Shown: piece by piece, positions 34,530 through 44,261 of the stretch
How the letters are laid out: each line of letters starts with the position of its first letter
How positions within the stretch are numbered: position 1 is the stretch's first letter
From: Aspidiotus rigidus
Lineage: Eukaryota; Arthropoda; Insecta; Hemiptera; Diaspididae
Length of the DNA stretch: 64,000 bases
Assembly (NCBI GenBank): GCA_035079385.1
Contig: JAVHKY010000052.1
Span: 2,790,001 to 2,854,000, forward strand
Reading direction: 5' to 3'
Program-made: the position numbers and the translations under genes
The notes under the pieces: model-generated
What the model saw: the letters and a program-made list of their open reading frames with translations, nothing else
Database searches by the model: none
What the model was told of the DNA's origin: nothing

Positions 34530-35155
34530 CTAATTTAATTCTTTAATTTGCAATTTTTCAATTTCATTTTTTTTATGGTTGATATTTTGTTTTACACTTT
34601 CAATCTCGTTCTCAATATCTTCTCTGATAGTTGGATGCCGTCTTTTTAGAAGATCTTTTGCGCATTCTTCTTTCTGGGTGTATGCTGAAAAATTTGTCAT
34701 TTTTTGTGGATACAATTGTCCAAAAATTTTAAAAATTGTAAATATGTTTGGAACTTTATTACACCCTAAAGAAGTCATTGAAAGCGCATTGTTGTATTTT
34801 CGCAAATTATTAAGAAAATGAGAAGATCTATTATACCTTCCGTCTAATAGTTTTTGAAGAAGATCCGGCATCGAGGGTAAATCAGGTAGCTCAATCTTAC
34901 CACTCCCGCAACAGAAATTCCGATTTTCAGTTTCAAATAATTTTCCATCACAAAATGTGCACGTGATTGCCAGATTCCCAATTGAACTTCCACTGGTATA
35001 TTCTTTCTCAATAATGTACCTAATGGATGGATTATTATCGTTCTGACAATCATATTTTCCACATTATTTTCTGATGTCAAAATTTCGGAATTGACACGAG
35101 TCCTCTTCCCTTTGTTCGTCAACCGCCGTAGATTTCCTTTCTTGCATTTTGGCAT
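34530..35155 (-). pseudogene. Helitron helicase-like N-terminal domain, frameshifted
   Basis: Minus strand. The upstream frame (35155-34844) begins MPKCKKGNLRRLTNKGKRTR. The next frame gives the Helitron N-terminal zinc motif: CTFCDGKLFE, then FCCGSGKIELPDLPSMPDLL, and the typical FLNNLRKYNNALSMTSLGC. A frameshift near 35000 separates the two. After about 100 residues the frame ends in a coiled, Lys-rich tail. The Rep and helicase domains are missing, so this is a small dead fragment carried inside the insertion. Confidence 0.75.
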
Positions 35156-35863
35156 TCCAATTAGATTGCAATAAAGGGAGAAATCCGTGACTTCGATATT
35201 GAATTTTCGAAATTGACGCGAATGGTTTTTCTTTTCTTAGTCCTCACGTTAAATTTGAAATAATGAAAGAACACCACCACTTTTTCAGATAATTGCTAAG
35301 CAAAATCTTTATCGTAACCCTACACTATTCGATCACTCATAGTATGGGTATTTAAAATTTCTCCGGTTGAAAAGAACCATTTTCCAAAAATAATTGCGTA
35401 GCACATATTAATTTTCGATGAATGTCTACAAAAATGATTGCTTAGCAATTTCAATCAATAAATTAATTAATGATACAGATTTTTCATCTCTTGAATCATT
35501 AATGACTCCCCCCCCCCCCAAGCACAAATATATACTACACGCCATTCGCCTGATTTCATAAACTTCAAATTTATTACGCATAAACCTTCTCCTACGCAAG
35601 CTAAAGCAATGGAAACAAATTCCAAGTTCGTAGGTGAAATAGGAATAAAGTTAAATGGATTTGCGATTTTGCAACTTCTCTTTATATAATAAATAGATAG
35701 TAGATAACGCAAATCCCCATACCAGTTTATTTCCTGGATTAACGGCCAGTGCTGGCGGATTCGGAAGTACAAGCGATTTTTGTGGTTATCAAATTCAACT
35801 TATCACTCAGTAGTCTCAGGTTCCTTAGTAGTCACTAGTCAGTACTGCAACATGAGTATGGTT

Positions 35864-35922
35864 CTGGCAGAAGGGCGTCCGTTCCATGAAAATTACATTG
35901 AGCGGACGCCCTTCTGCCAGAT
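35864..35922. repeat. Hairpin with perfect 18-bp arms
   Basis: CTGGCAGAAGGGCGTCCG and its complement CGGACGCCCTTCTGCCAG are separated by 23 bases. Could be a short MITE or structured element; no coding. Confidence 0.8.
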
Positions 35923-36074
35923 GCGTCCTCATATCGACCTATGTACATGTACCGATCATTCAGTTTGTACGGGCTCTGGAGCACGATGAATCGGCTCCAG
36001 AGCAAGATAAAACGGTTCCGGACTTGGAAAATGATCTTTGAGAATGAAAACATGTTTCTTCATATTAACGCACA

Positions 36075-36422
36075 TTATTAAAAATACGGGGTCTTTTCGG
36101 ATCCGGATCTTATTGAGGAAAAAAAATACGGGATTTTTTCGGATCCGGATCTCGCTGAGGAAAAATACAGGATCTTTTCGGATCTGGATCTGATTGAGGA
36201 AAAAAAATACAGGATCTTTTCGGATCCGGATCTCTCTGAGGAAAAAAATACAGGATCTTTTCGGATCCGGATCTCGCTGAGGAAAAAAATACGGGATCTT
36301 TTCGGATCCGGATCTCACCAAAAAAAAAAATACAGGATCTTTTTGGATCCGGATCTCAAACCCCAAAAATAAAGGATCGGATCCGGATCCCGTTTCGGAT
36401 ACGGGTTTCGGATCTCAGCCCT
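36075..36422. repeat. Minisatellite array 2, same ~42-bp unit
   Basis: About 8 copies of the same unit in the same orientation as array 1, with the same terminal tail ending ATCTCAGCCCT. Translations of this array and array 1 look like repeated proteins in several frames but are only repeat readings. Confidence 0.9.
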
Positions 36423-37044
36423 GGTACAATGTAAACAAACCCGCGACCCGCGTCCATAGGACAAAATTGATTACACTGGGAGGAAGCGGTTTGCGGATTT
36501 GTTTTCATTGTACCATTCTATTTGCGGACAGACTATAGAGCCAGGGATGGAAAGCCAATCGTCATGGGCTTAAAAGTGGCTTCTAGCTTTCAGCGGATTG
36601 CGGATAACGGCTTGAAATATAAGCGATTATTTTGCGCCACGGATGAGCTTCTGATGTTTGGCTTTTGGCCAAAGTTAAGCCAATCCATTGGTCCAATTTG
36701 CGCCAATGTATTGGTTTAATTAGGCCAATAGATTGGCTCAACTTCAGCCAATGAAAAACTTTGTTACCTTCTCTAGTCGGTTTGAAATTTGATGTGGGTC
36801 TATCATGATTGGAGCCCAGATTTGCCGGCATTTGTCACTTTTTTCCTTAATCCTCTTCGTTCACGCCTAGGTCACAGCGGCAGGGAAGAAATTTTTATTT
36901 TGCCAAAAATTGCCAAAATGAGGATAAATGCGGAAATTGACGAAAATGCCGGAATTGTGCCGGAATCGTCGTTTTTGATTAAAAATTTGAAATAACTGTC
37001 TTTTCTGACCACAACATTATAACTGTAATATACTAATACATACA

Positions 37045-37225
37045 CGGTCGGTATAAGATGAAGTGGTAGTGACACAAACGTATTCTGACTGTAGTGGTAA
37101 ACGCTGTCCGTGATTTAGAACTTTAGAAGTAGTTCTGTTCTGAACATTCCGAGCGCAGCGCTCGTTTTGAAGGGGATGGGTAATGAACAGAGTCTTATGG
37201 GAACCCCGCTATTTTCAAAAAATTA
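37045..37225. repeat. Dispersed repeat (inverted relative of 77-240)
   Basis: Shares 'agcgcagcgctcg', 'acagagtcttatgggaac' and 'aaacgctgtccgtgattt' with the first 240 bases of the window in the opposite orientation. Non-coding. Confidence 0.75.
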
Positions 37226-37228
37226 TAA

Positions 37229-37540
37229 TAGGCGGCGTAACCTACACTAGGTAGCGCTAGTTACAAAGGTGATCATGGATTTTTTTCTTATGGACCAAAT
37301 ACATGCGTTAGTTCAAACGAATTTTCTGAAGTTATTTGACTTTTAATCAAGAGAAGTGTGAGAATCAAAGTTGTAGAGAATTCTGAAAAAACATTTTTTG
37401 TAATAAACAATTTTTTCTAAAGCTCATACTTAAATTGGAAAACAGAATTGAAAAACTGTTAGGAGATACACAAATTTAACCATGATCACCTTTGTACGCA
37501 GGGCTATCAACATTGCAAACTCCAAGTTACGCCGCTTATA
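37229..37540. mobile_element. ~310-bp MITE (AGGCGGCGTAAC ends)
   Basis: Inverted ends: 'ggcggcgtaac' with 'acaaaggtgatcatgg' at 37231-37277, and 'ccatgatcacctttgt' with 'gttacgccgctt' at about 37480-37539. Interior AT-rich and non-coding. Confidence 0.7.
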
Positions 37541-38636
37541 AAAAATACAGGTTTTTCCCCAACACTAATAGCCCAGGTTTCTATGACGTCGATTTTGTTG
37601 TTATCAACATTGCTGATCCAGATTGATTTGTTTACATTTTTTGTCCAAATATAGTCAACTTTACAGTAAAATTCTGAAGTTCTTCTGCAAAATGAATCAA
37701 AAGTATTTACGCAAACGAATTCTACAGACTCTGTAGATTATCATGAGATACAGTACATCGAAAAATATTGAAAAACAACGTTTTGAGAATCTATCGAAAA
37801 ATGTGAATATTTCATTCTCAAATGGCGTCATTGAAATACCAAATACGGCTAAGTTTTGACAATGTTAATATTAGGAATGTAATAATTGGAAACTGTAGAC
37901 GTTTAGCCATCTTTTGATTCATAATATTAAGAATAACTTTAACAGACAATTGAATGAAACACTTATCAGCTTGAAAAACATGCTTCAAGAGGTACTGTTC
38001 TCTTGATCTTGGTGATCATGAAATACTTTCTTCTTGATCACGTTGATAGGAATCAACGGAAATGTATCTCTTGAATCGTGTGTGACGTCAGAGAAACTTG
38101 GGCTATTTGGATTTGGACAGACTTTATTACAAAATCGAGTACCTACACGTCAGTATTGTCATCGACAGAGAGCAGCACCGTACGGGTAGTTGTTTTTCCC
38201 GAATGTTTCGTTCAGTTGTGACTTGTGGTTCAGTTATTATCCTATCTTGAATCTAGTTTGAATCCTGATTAGCGTAGTGAGTAGAATGAAAGCTTATAAT
38301 AAGGAAAGGTAAGAGGTTACTATTCGTTATGATGGGAAAGCAAACAATTACCTTTCGAGTGCAAATTTGTGAAATGAGCGGACATGAGTGAAGTAAAATT
38401 TGCACTCGAAAGGTAATTGTTTACTTTCTTATCCTGATGAGTAATTACTATTTTCATCGCCCGTTCTACTAGTTCTTCTTGAAAAGAACAGATTTCCTCC
38501 TCCACACAGTGCTTCCATCTTGCAAAGTTGTTTAGCGTCACCTCCAACTTAACACGTGTTCTGTCAGAGAATAAGCAATGATTCTACCGCATCGAACGTA
38601 CGTGTCATTATAGAATAATTTTGCTCTAAAAACAAT
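37541..38636. other. No gene; hairpin in ERGIC2 upstream region
   Basis: Contains a ~50-bp-arm hairpin at about 38318-38448 around 'caattacctttcgagtgcaa'. The rest is AT-rich upstream DNA of ERGIC2. No TATA or other promoter motif could be assigned. Confidence 0.5.
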
Positions 38637-40216
38637 ATGGAACACATTGGTGAGATACGGCTTCGTAAGCCATCTAAAAAGCTCGCTGATATCGTCAGAG
38701 AAATGGATTCCTTTCCTAAAATGCCTGCTGATTACCAACAGTATTCAGGAATCGGTGGCTTAGGTACTTATATTGCTTCTTGCAATGTTTAGAATTTGAT
38801 GAATTATAATATCTGTTGAATTTTTCTTCTTGTAGTCACTATTTTCATGTACTTGTGTCTCATCGCGTTAATCTTATCCGAAATTCTGTACTTCAGAACT
38901 AGTCGTATCTATAATAAATTCGTACCAGATATAGATTTCAATGATAAATTGAAAATTACTGTTGATGTAACGATAGCTATGCGTTGTCATGGTAAGCACA
39001 AACCGAACCTAGAACGAGTGTGGTGTATGATCGTTGTACAGAAATTTGAATTTCATCTTTACTTTTCTACCTCGCAGATATTGGAGCGGACATTGTTGAT
39101 GTGACGAATCAAGAATCCAAAAAATTTGGCAAGTTCAATCTAGAAGACACCTGGTTTGATTTGGCACCGAATCAACAGGTGGCGTTTGACGATATACGTC
39201 GTTTCAATTCCTATTTACGTGAAAGATACCACTCCCTTCGAGATATACTCTGGCTCGCCGGGTACTCTGAGTACGCTAACGAAATGCCTCCGAGGTAATT
39301 ATTTTTCAGCTTCAATAAATTCATCAGATGTTTTATATTCGATGTGTAAAATAAAATTTAATTTAGGTCGATCCCTACCAATACACATCCGGACGCTTGT
39401 CGTATAACCGGTCAGCTGGAACTGAATAAAGTGGCGGGTAACTTTCATATCACGTTGGGTAAATCTCTGTCAGTACCAGGTGGACATATCCATGTGCAAC
39501 AACTGTTTCCTGCATACCACGCAAATTTCTCCCATCGCATTGATAAATTTTTCTTCGGCGATCCGGGTCCCGCAATTCTACATCCGTTAGATAGTAATAT
39601 CAAGATAGCAGTGAATAGTAATTTAAATTCTATCAACTTTACGCTATGTATTTTTCTCGTCTGGTATCGAAGCTGACATTTATCGCTTTGCAGACACCCA
39701 GGTGTTCAAGTATTACATCGAGGTTGTTGCTACGGACATCGCTACTTCTAAAGCTTCGATCAAGACATATCAATACTCTGTCAAAGAGCTGACCAGGTTT
39801 ACTGATAGTGGTTCGGGTAATATTCCTTTCATTCATGATACGATTAGAACTTCAAAATGCTCAACTCTTTCTACTTCGTTCTCAATGTTTTGATTCAGAC
39901 AATCACGAAATGGCTGGAATATTTTTCAAATACAATATCAACCCTTTGAAGATTATCATTCGTGAAGAGGAATACACTTTACTGCAATTGATTTTGAGAA
40001 TTTTTGGATGTGCCGGAGGTCTCTATGTAATTTCGGGTACGTGAGTAAAGTAAGTTGCCATCATTCACTGTCGGATGAATCACCTAAACATTCTAATTCA
40101 CAGGTTTGTTGACTCATTTATTTCACGCTTACGTGTGCTACAAGTACGGAGAAGCAGTATATCTTGCGCCAAAGCTTTTAACTGGAGGTTCAGTGAAACT
40201 CTCAAACTCTACGTGA
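38637..40216 (+). CDS. ERGIC2: ERGIC2, ER-Golgi intermediate compartment protein (Erv41 family)
   Basis: Seven exons with fitting phases: 38637-38763, 38836-38991, 39078-39294, 39367-39617, 39694-39816, 39899-40036 and 40104-40216, giving 374 residues (human about 377). Family order is visible: a short cytosolic N-terminus with AxxVREMDSFPKMP, then a first membrane span (about VTIFMYLCLIALILSEILYF). The lumenal domain has DVTIAMRC, DACRITGQLELNKVAGNFHI, NFSHRIDKFFFG and HPLDSNIKI. The second span is near LRIFGCAGGLYVISGLLTHL, with a short tail. The protein cycles between ER and Golgi with ERGIC3/Erv46 and carries cargo. A polyA signal AATAAA is near 40279. The start ATG gives a normal-length N-terminus. 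The donor of exon 5 (TCGG|GTAATA) was preferred over an earlier GTGGTT because it has the better consensus; both leave phase 1, so phase does not decide between them. Confidence 0.93.
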
Positions 40217-40489
40217 TTCACGATCAAGGGTGAATTAATTGGCTGTGATTAGGTGAAGATTAAAAAAAAAAAAAGTAAAATAAAATATAATATAATATTA
40301 AGTTTTTCACTGCATTTAATTAATGAATTTTCTCGTACGTGGATTATGGTTTCATGCAAAAATATATAATTTCTTGCTATTTCAAAAAGAAAAAATTTTG
40401 AATGGAATAATTTACATGCTTGAATTCTCTGGTCTGGTAGCATAGTAGATAATAGGAAGCAGTAACATATTGTTCATCGTTACTACCAT

Positions 40490-40585
40490 ATAGTACGTTG
40501 CAAATAAGAGTGCCCGCTTTTGATAGGCAATGGCCTGCGCGGCTTACCAAAGAAAGCGGGCCCTCTTATTTGGAACGTACTTTAG
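40490..40585. repeat. Short inverted-repeat element
   Basis: Arms 'gtacgttgcaaataagagtg' with CCCGCTTT at 40494 and the complement ending at 40583 ('ctcttatttggaacgtac'). About 90 bp, non-coding. Confidence 0.7.
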
Positions 40586-40597
40586 TAAATAACTCTT

Positions 40598-40808
40598 CGT
40601 CGGCCTAGAGTCAAAAGGTCCTAACTCCCAAAGTTGGCGATGGTTTCTAGTTCTTGTGATGGTAATTCATCGTTCTACAATGATAAAATGATGTATAATT
40701 CATTAATTTTGCGAAAAATAACAAATCATTTTCCATTTATTGTAACTCCATTCACGACACAGAAAATTGTTTTTTGACTCTCCTGTAAAATTACCATTTT
40801 CTGAAAAG
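40598..40808. mobile_element. Right-truncated copy of the TCGTCGGCC MITE
   Basis: Matches 17958-18160 (TCGTCGGCCTAGAGTCAAAA start; 'actctcctgtaaaattacca' near the end) but lacks the right inverted end, stopping near 'ttttctgaaaag'. Confidence 0.75.
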
Positions 40809-40899
40809 ATTTAAAATTGAATTGAAAAAAAAAAAAAAAAACTCGCAGCCCACACAGTTAGCTGCTCGGAATTGCCTTCATTAACTCTGTTAATTGAGG

Positions 40900-41490
40900 C
40901 AAACAGGGAACCTGTTTTATGGGAGTAATCATGTGAGTATCATTTTTTGCTTTTTGTCGTCTCAAGTAGAGTGAACTTTGTTCCTCACCACCTTGAGAAG
41001 GCCTATCCTGTTATCAGTTCGGAGATCTGATGACGTCACACGATCTAATGACGTTACGATCTGGTGACGTCACGATGGAGATCTGTGACGTCACGATCAT
41101 CGTGCCATCACTATCTGATGACGTCACAGAGCTAGTAAAACCACTAATACAGACCTCCTAGACCTATAGTATAAAGGAAGCCTAAGACCTAGTACAGAGC
41201 TAGGACAAACTGCTAGTATAAGCTATTGATAAAGATCTTGTAAGCTTATGGTATGAAGGATGCCTAGACCTAGTATAAAGGAGGCTTGGACCTAGTATAC
41301 GCCTCGTATAATACGTAGTATAAACCTAGTATAATATACTGCATGAAGCAGAGAGGATACGTCCCCCTCCTATCACTTCATCAAATTTTTTCTAAGTCCC
41401 TTTTTCTTGCCGGACGGCGCCCGGCGACCGGCGCCCGTCATTTTCCTTCGGTTTACCCCCCGATAAAACAGGTTCCCTGTTAAAAACACG
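40900..41490. mobile_element. ~590-bp element with ACAGGGAACCTGTTTTAT ends and CRE-like octamers
   Basis: Inverted ends ACAGGGAACCTGTTTTAT at 40904 and its complement at about 41463-41480. Inside, 41020-41140 has at least four TGACGTCA or near-TGACGTCA palindromes. 41145-41345 is a loose tandem array of 'ctagtata'-type units, and 'ggcgcccggcgaccggcgcc' lies near 41416. Related copies at 26.4, 50.8 and 55.0 kb. No transposase. Confidence 0.7.
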
Positions 41491-41719
41491 CAGTGGCGGG
41501 AATAACACCGACTTTTCAGCGACGATCTCTCTGTCTCTCTTTCTCTCTCTCACTCACTCACTCTGTTCTGTCTCTTTCACACTAACTCACAAAACTAATC
41601 AATATGACAGATTTGAAATAATATTCATTCATGACGAACTCAACACGAACGAACATATCCTTGAAATTCATTCATGAAGAGCATATCCTTATGTGTGTGA
41701 ACAGGTAACCCAAATTCAC

Positions 41720-42229
41720 AGGCCTAGACAAGCTTACAAACCTGATTATTTTCAGGCTGTATGTAATTTAGGGCTTCCGATTAATCGTAACGTACACAGG
41801 GGTTAGAATTTAGTTTGAAAAATTTTTGACTTCCGAAATTTGATAAAGCTTCAAGAGATTCTAATAATTGGTTTAAAAATATATTGATTTTACCTATTTA
41901 GGAAATAAACAATGTTTGCATAACAAATATTATATACTTTGTGTTGATTTGACGGAGTTATTGAATTTCTCAAAAGGATGATGATTAATTGAAAAAAAAT
42001 AAAAGAAGTGCGAACACAGTCACTGTTAGGAACGCACTAACATATTGACGCATTAATCGATCTGAAGATTCATCGGAAGGAAACGCTCAACGTGCAAGTC
42101 TAGGCATGTGAACAGAACAAAAGAATAAAAGGGGTCCTTATTGCAATGATAGGAACTCGTTCGATAACGTCAGCCGTTAACTAATACTAGACAACAAAAA
42201 CAAATAGCGCACGAATATTCGTCAATCTC
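41720..42229. other. No gene recognised
   Basis: AT-rich intergenic DNA; nothing supported. Confidence 0.4.
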
Positions 42230-42600
42230 CTAAAATTGTAAAAAAAAATTGCTAATATCTCGAAAACTACTTATCCGATCCTCACAAAAATTGGAGGCGC
42301 TTATCTTCACATATAGAGCTACACTCTGAACAAGTTTCCAGAAATTCTATTCAATAGTTTTGGAGAAATTTTTTTTAAATTTTTCAAATTGCTCATATCT
42401 GAGAACTACTCGACCAATTTTTTCAAAATTAACGCCAGCACAACTTCAAATGTACTTCTCCAATATATTTTCATTTCAAATTAATTGATCCAGTAGTTTC
42501 TAAGATTAACGTGCCACAAAATTTAGTGCTTACATATACATACATACATACATACATACATACATACATACATACATACACATATATATATATAAGGACC
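42230..42600. repeat. Diverged copies of the 27.2-kb repeat ending in (CATA)n
   Basis: Two weakly similar units ('ctcatatctgagaactactc', 'agcacaacttcaaatgta') resemble the 27230-27600 tandem unit. They end in about twelve ATAC/CATA repeats (42532-42580) and a short TA run, followed by the same 'ataaggaccctgaaatt'. Confidence 0.65.
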
Positions 42601-43465
42601 CTGAAATTCTGCCACTATTACAGCCGTGTTCTACACATTCTGAAACGCAAAAAAAAACATTGCCCCCGCCCCCAACTCCACAACTGTTGCGGGTATAATA
42701 ACTTACTAAGTCGGTAAAAGCTGTGCGTTTTTGGTTTACAGGAAACAGCCATTCTTCCTGATTTTGTCCAACAAGATAGGTACATAAATTATGCACTCTT
42801 TCCCCCCTTTTTTTCCCTTCTGTCTATTCAGATAGAGGACAAAGACTTGTACTATGTTTGTGTATCAAGACTCTGAGGGGAGGGAAAAAATTTATATGGT
42901 GGTTGAGGGACTTGCAGAAGTTGCTATGAAGCAAGTTTATAAAATTTTCAATCATCAAGCAGGCTATACATTGGTAAGGAAACGTGAAAAAATGTTGACC
43001 ATATTGACCATCAAAGGAGTGAGACTCGAAAACATCCCTAACTTTTGGGCTGGATCATTCAATTTCAATAGCAACCAAAGTGATGAACCCAAACAAATTT
43101 TTAATGACATCACAAAATGAATTGTGCTCACCAATAAACTACCCAGTGGTGAAGTGTCTGATTTACATACTTAGCAACTTTCATAAGAATAAGTCATTTT
43201 GGGAGCAGATATTGTGGAAAATAATTTATAGTGAGAAATGAATACGGAATTAAGGTAGTGCGATGCCAGCGCTGCCCAGTTCGAATACAATTCATGTGAA
43301 CCAAAATTAATAGCACGTCGTATCAGTGTGTTCCTGTGTACGACCAACGACGTACTAGTGATGACCGAAGGGCGATAAGAATGATTGTGTTAAGTGTTTG
43401 CAAATTGAACTGCCGTATCAGCCCGCAATGGTCGAATATTGAATCTGTGAGTTTGAGGAATCATT
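42601..43465. other. Upstream of PSMG3; one unassigned frame
   Basis: The frame at 42854-43120 (88 codons, MFVYQDSEGREKIYMVVEGL...) has ordinary-looking codon content but no domain I recognise and no splice context. It could be a transposon fragment or chance. A CpG-containing, less AT-rich stretch at 43250-43440 precedes the PSMG3 start and may be promoter DNA; no core element could be assigned. Confidence 0.35.
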
Positions 43466-44184
43466 ATGGTTATAGAAGTTCAGGCTGCAAAATTAGATGG
43501 TATTCATACCGATATTGTGTATAGGGAGTACGAGTAAGTATACGAATAATTCTTCAGATAGGTCATGTTGCTTGACTCAAATTTGATGCTGTGATGCTCG
43601 CAGGAATAAAACATTCATTGCAATAACTCAAACTGGAAAATTTGGCTCCGTCATACGTGTAGATAGAGAAATATTTCAACCTACTGAAAATCTAGAAAAT
43701 GTCTATCATATTCGGTGAGTTATTCATCTCCTAATATTAAGTTGTAGTATAATAGTGGTTGCACTATTAGCTAAGTAAAGTTAACTATGCCATATCTGCC
43801 CTACCTATGTGTAAATGCCCCTAGGCAGTTCATGTACGATCTATTACATAAAAAAAAAAAAAAATCGGTGAGTTATTCAATTTTGCCATAATGTAATGAA
43901 AATGAGCGAATCTTCGCAGAACTTGTCTACCGTCGTATTTCATATTTTCAATTCTGTTCTGAATGTTATGAAACATTCGGTTCATTTGGAAAACTTGAAA
44001 TCTATTTCATTCCTGCGTCCATTATTACAGAACTCTGTTTGGAAAAGATTGCAATGATAGTCATCTACTTGTGAGAATACTAGCGGAAAGTATCAACTCA
44101 AACAAATCAATCGTTTTTATTGTAAACTTGAAATCATACTCACCGCGTATCGTAAGAGCACTCACTCAAATTATCCGAAAGTAA
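43466..44184 (+). CDS. PSMG3: Proteasome assembly chaperone 3
   Basis: Three exons: 43466-43533, 43604-43714 and 44031-44184 (stop TAA), 110 residues (human about 122). The order of conserved blocks is that of PSMG3: an N-terminal strand (VQAAKLDGIHTDIVY), TFIAITQTGKFGSVIRV, then TLFGKDCNDSHLLVRILAES, KSIVFIVNLK and ending ALTQIIRK. PSMG3 pairs with PSMG4 and helps assemble the 20S alpha ring in the cytosol. The stop overlaps a good donor (AAAGTAAAT). If that donor were used, the frame would run KITCSLDN and stop at 44280, overlapping the start of GPN2. The unspliced stop gives the normal family length and is preferred. Confidence 0.8.
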
Positions 44185-44261
44185 ATATTTCACAGTTTTC
44201 TACGTCCTAGGGGTGTGTAATGAGATGCATAACGATATTTCTCGAATTTTCATAGAATAAC

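Larger units (their letters stand above)
33907..36423. mobile_element. hAT-like insertion with minisatellite arrays at both ends
   Basis: Flanked by the 8-bp duplication GTACAATG (33899-33906 and 36424-36431). The 5' end reads CGGAGGTGAGATCC. The complement of the 3' end reads CAGGGCTGAGATCC, an imperfect inverted pair of the CAGGG type common in hAT elements. Both ends consist of arrays of a ~42-bp unit. The middle (34367-36065) holds a decayed Helitron ORF fragment and unrecognised DNA. No hAT transposase is visible. Confidence 0.65.
33877..36537. mobile_element. 136-bp MITE split by a 2.5-kb insertion
   Basis: Left end at 33877-33906 (TATAGTCTGTTTGCAAATAG...) and right end at 36432-36537 (ending GCGGACAGACTATA) are the inverted ends of one small element. 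An uninterrupted relative of about the same size lies at 49519-49654. It shares the Tc-like interior 'aacaaacccgcgacccgc' and shows what the empty site looked like. Confidence 0.75.

Noticed and set aside
33925..36422. CRISPR-like regular repeat arrays
   Set aside because: The DNA is eukaryotic and units are contiguous degenerate tandem copies without unique spacers.
42854..43120. 88-codon frame upstream of PSMG3 as a gene
   Set aside because: No recognisable domain, no splice or promoter support; noted only as unassigned.
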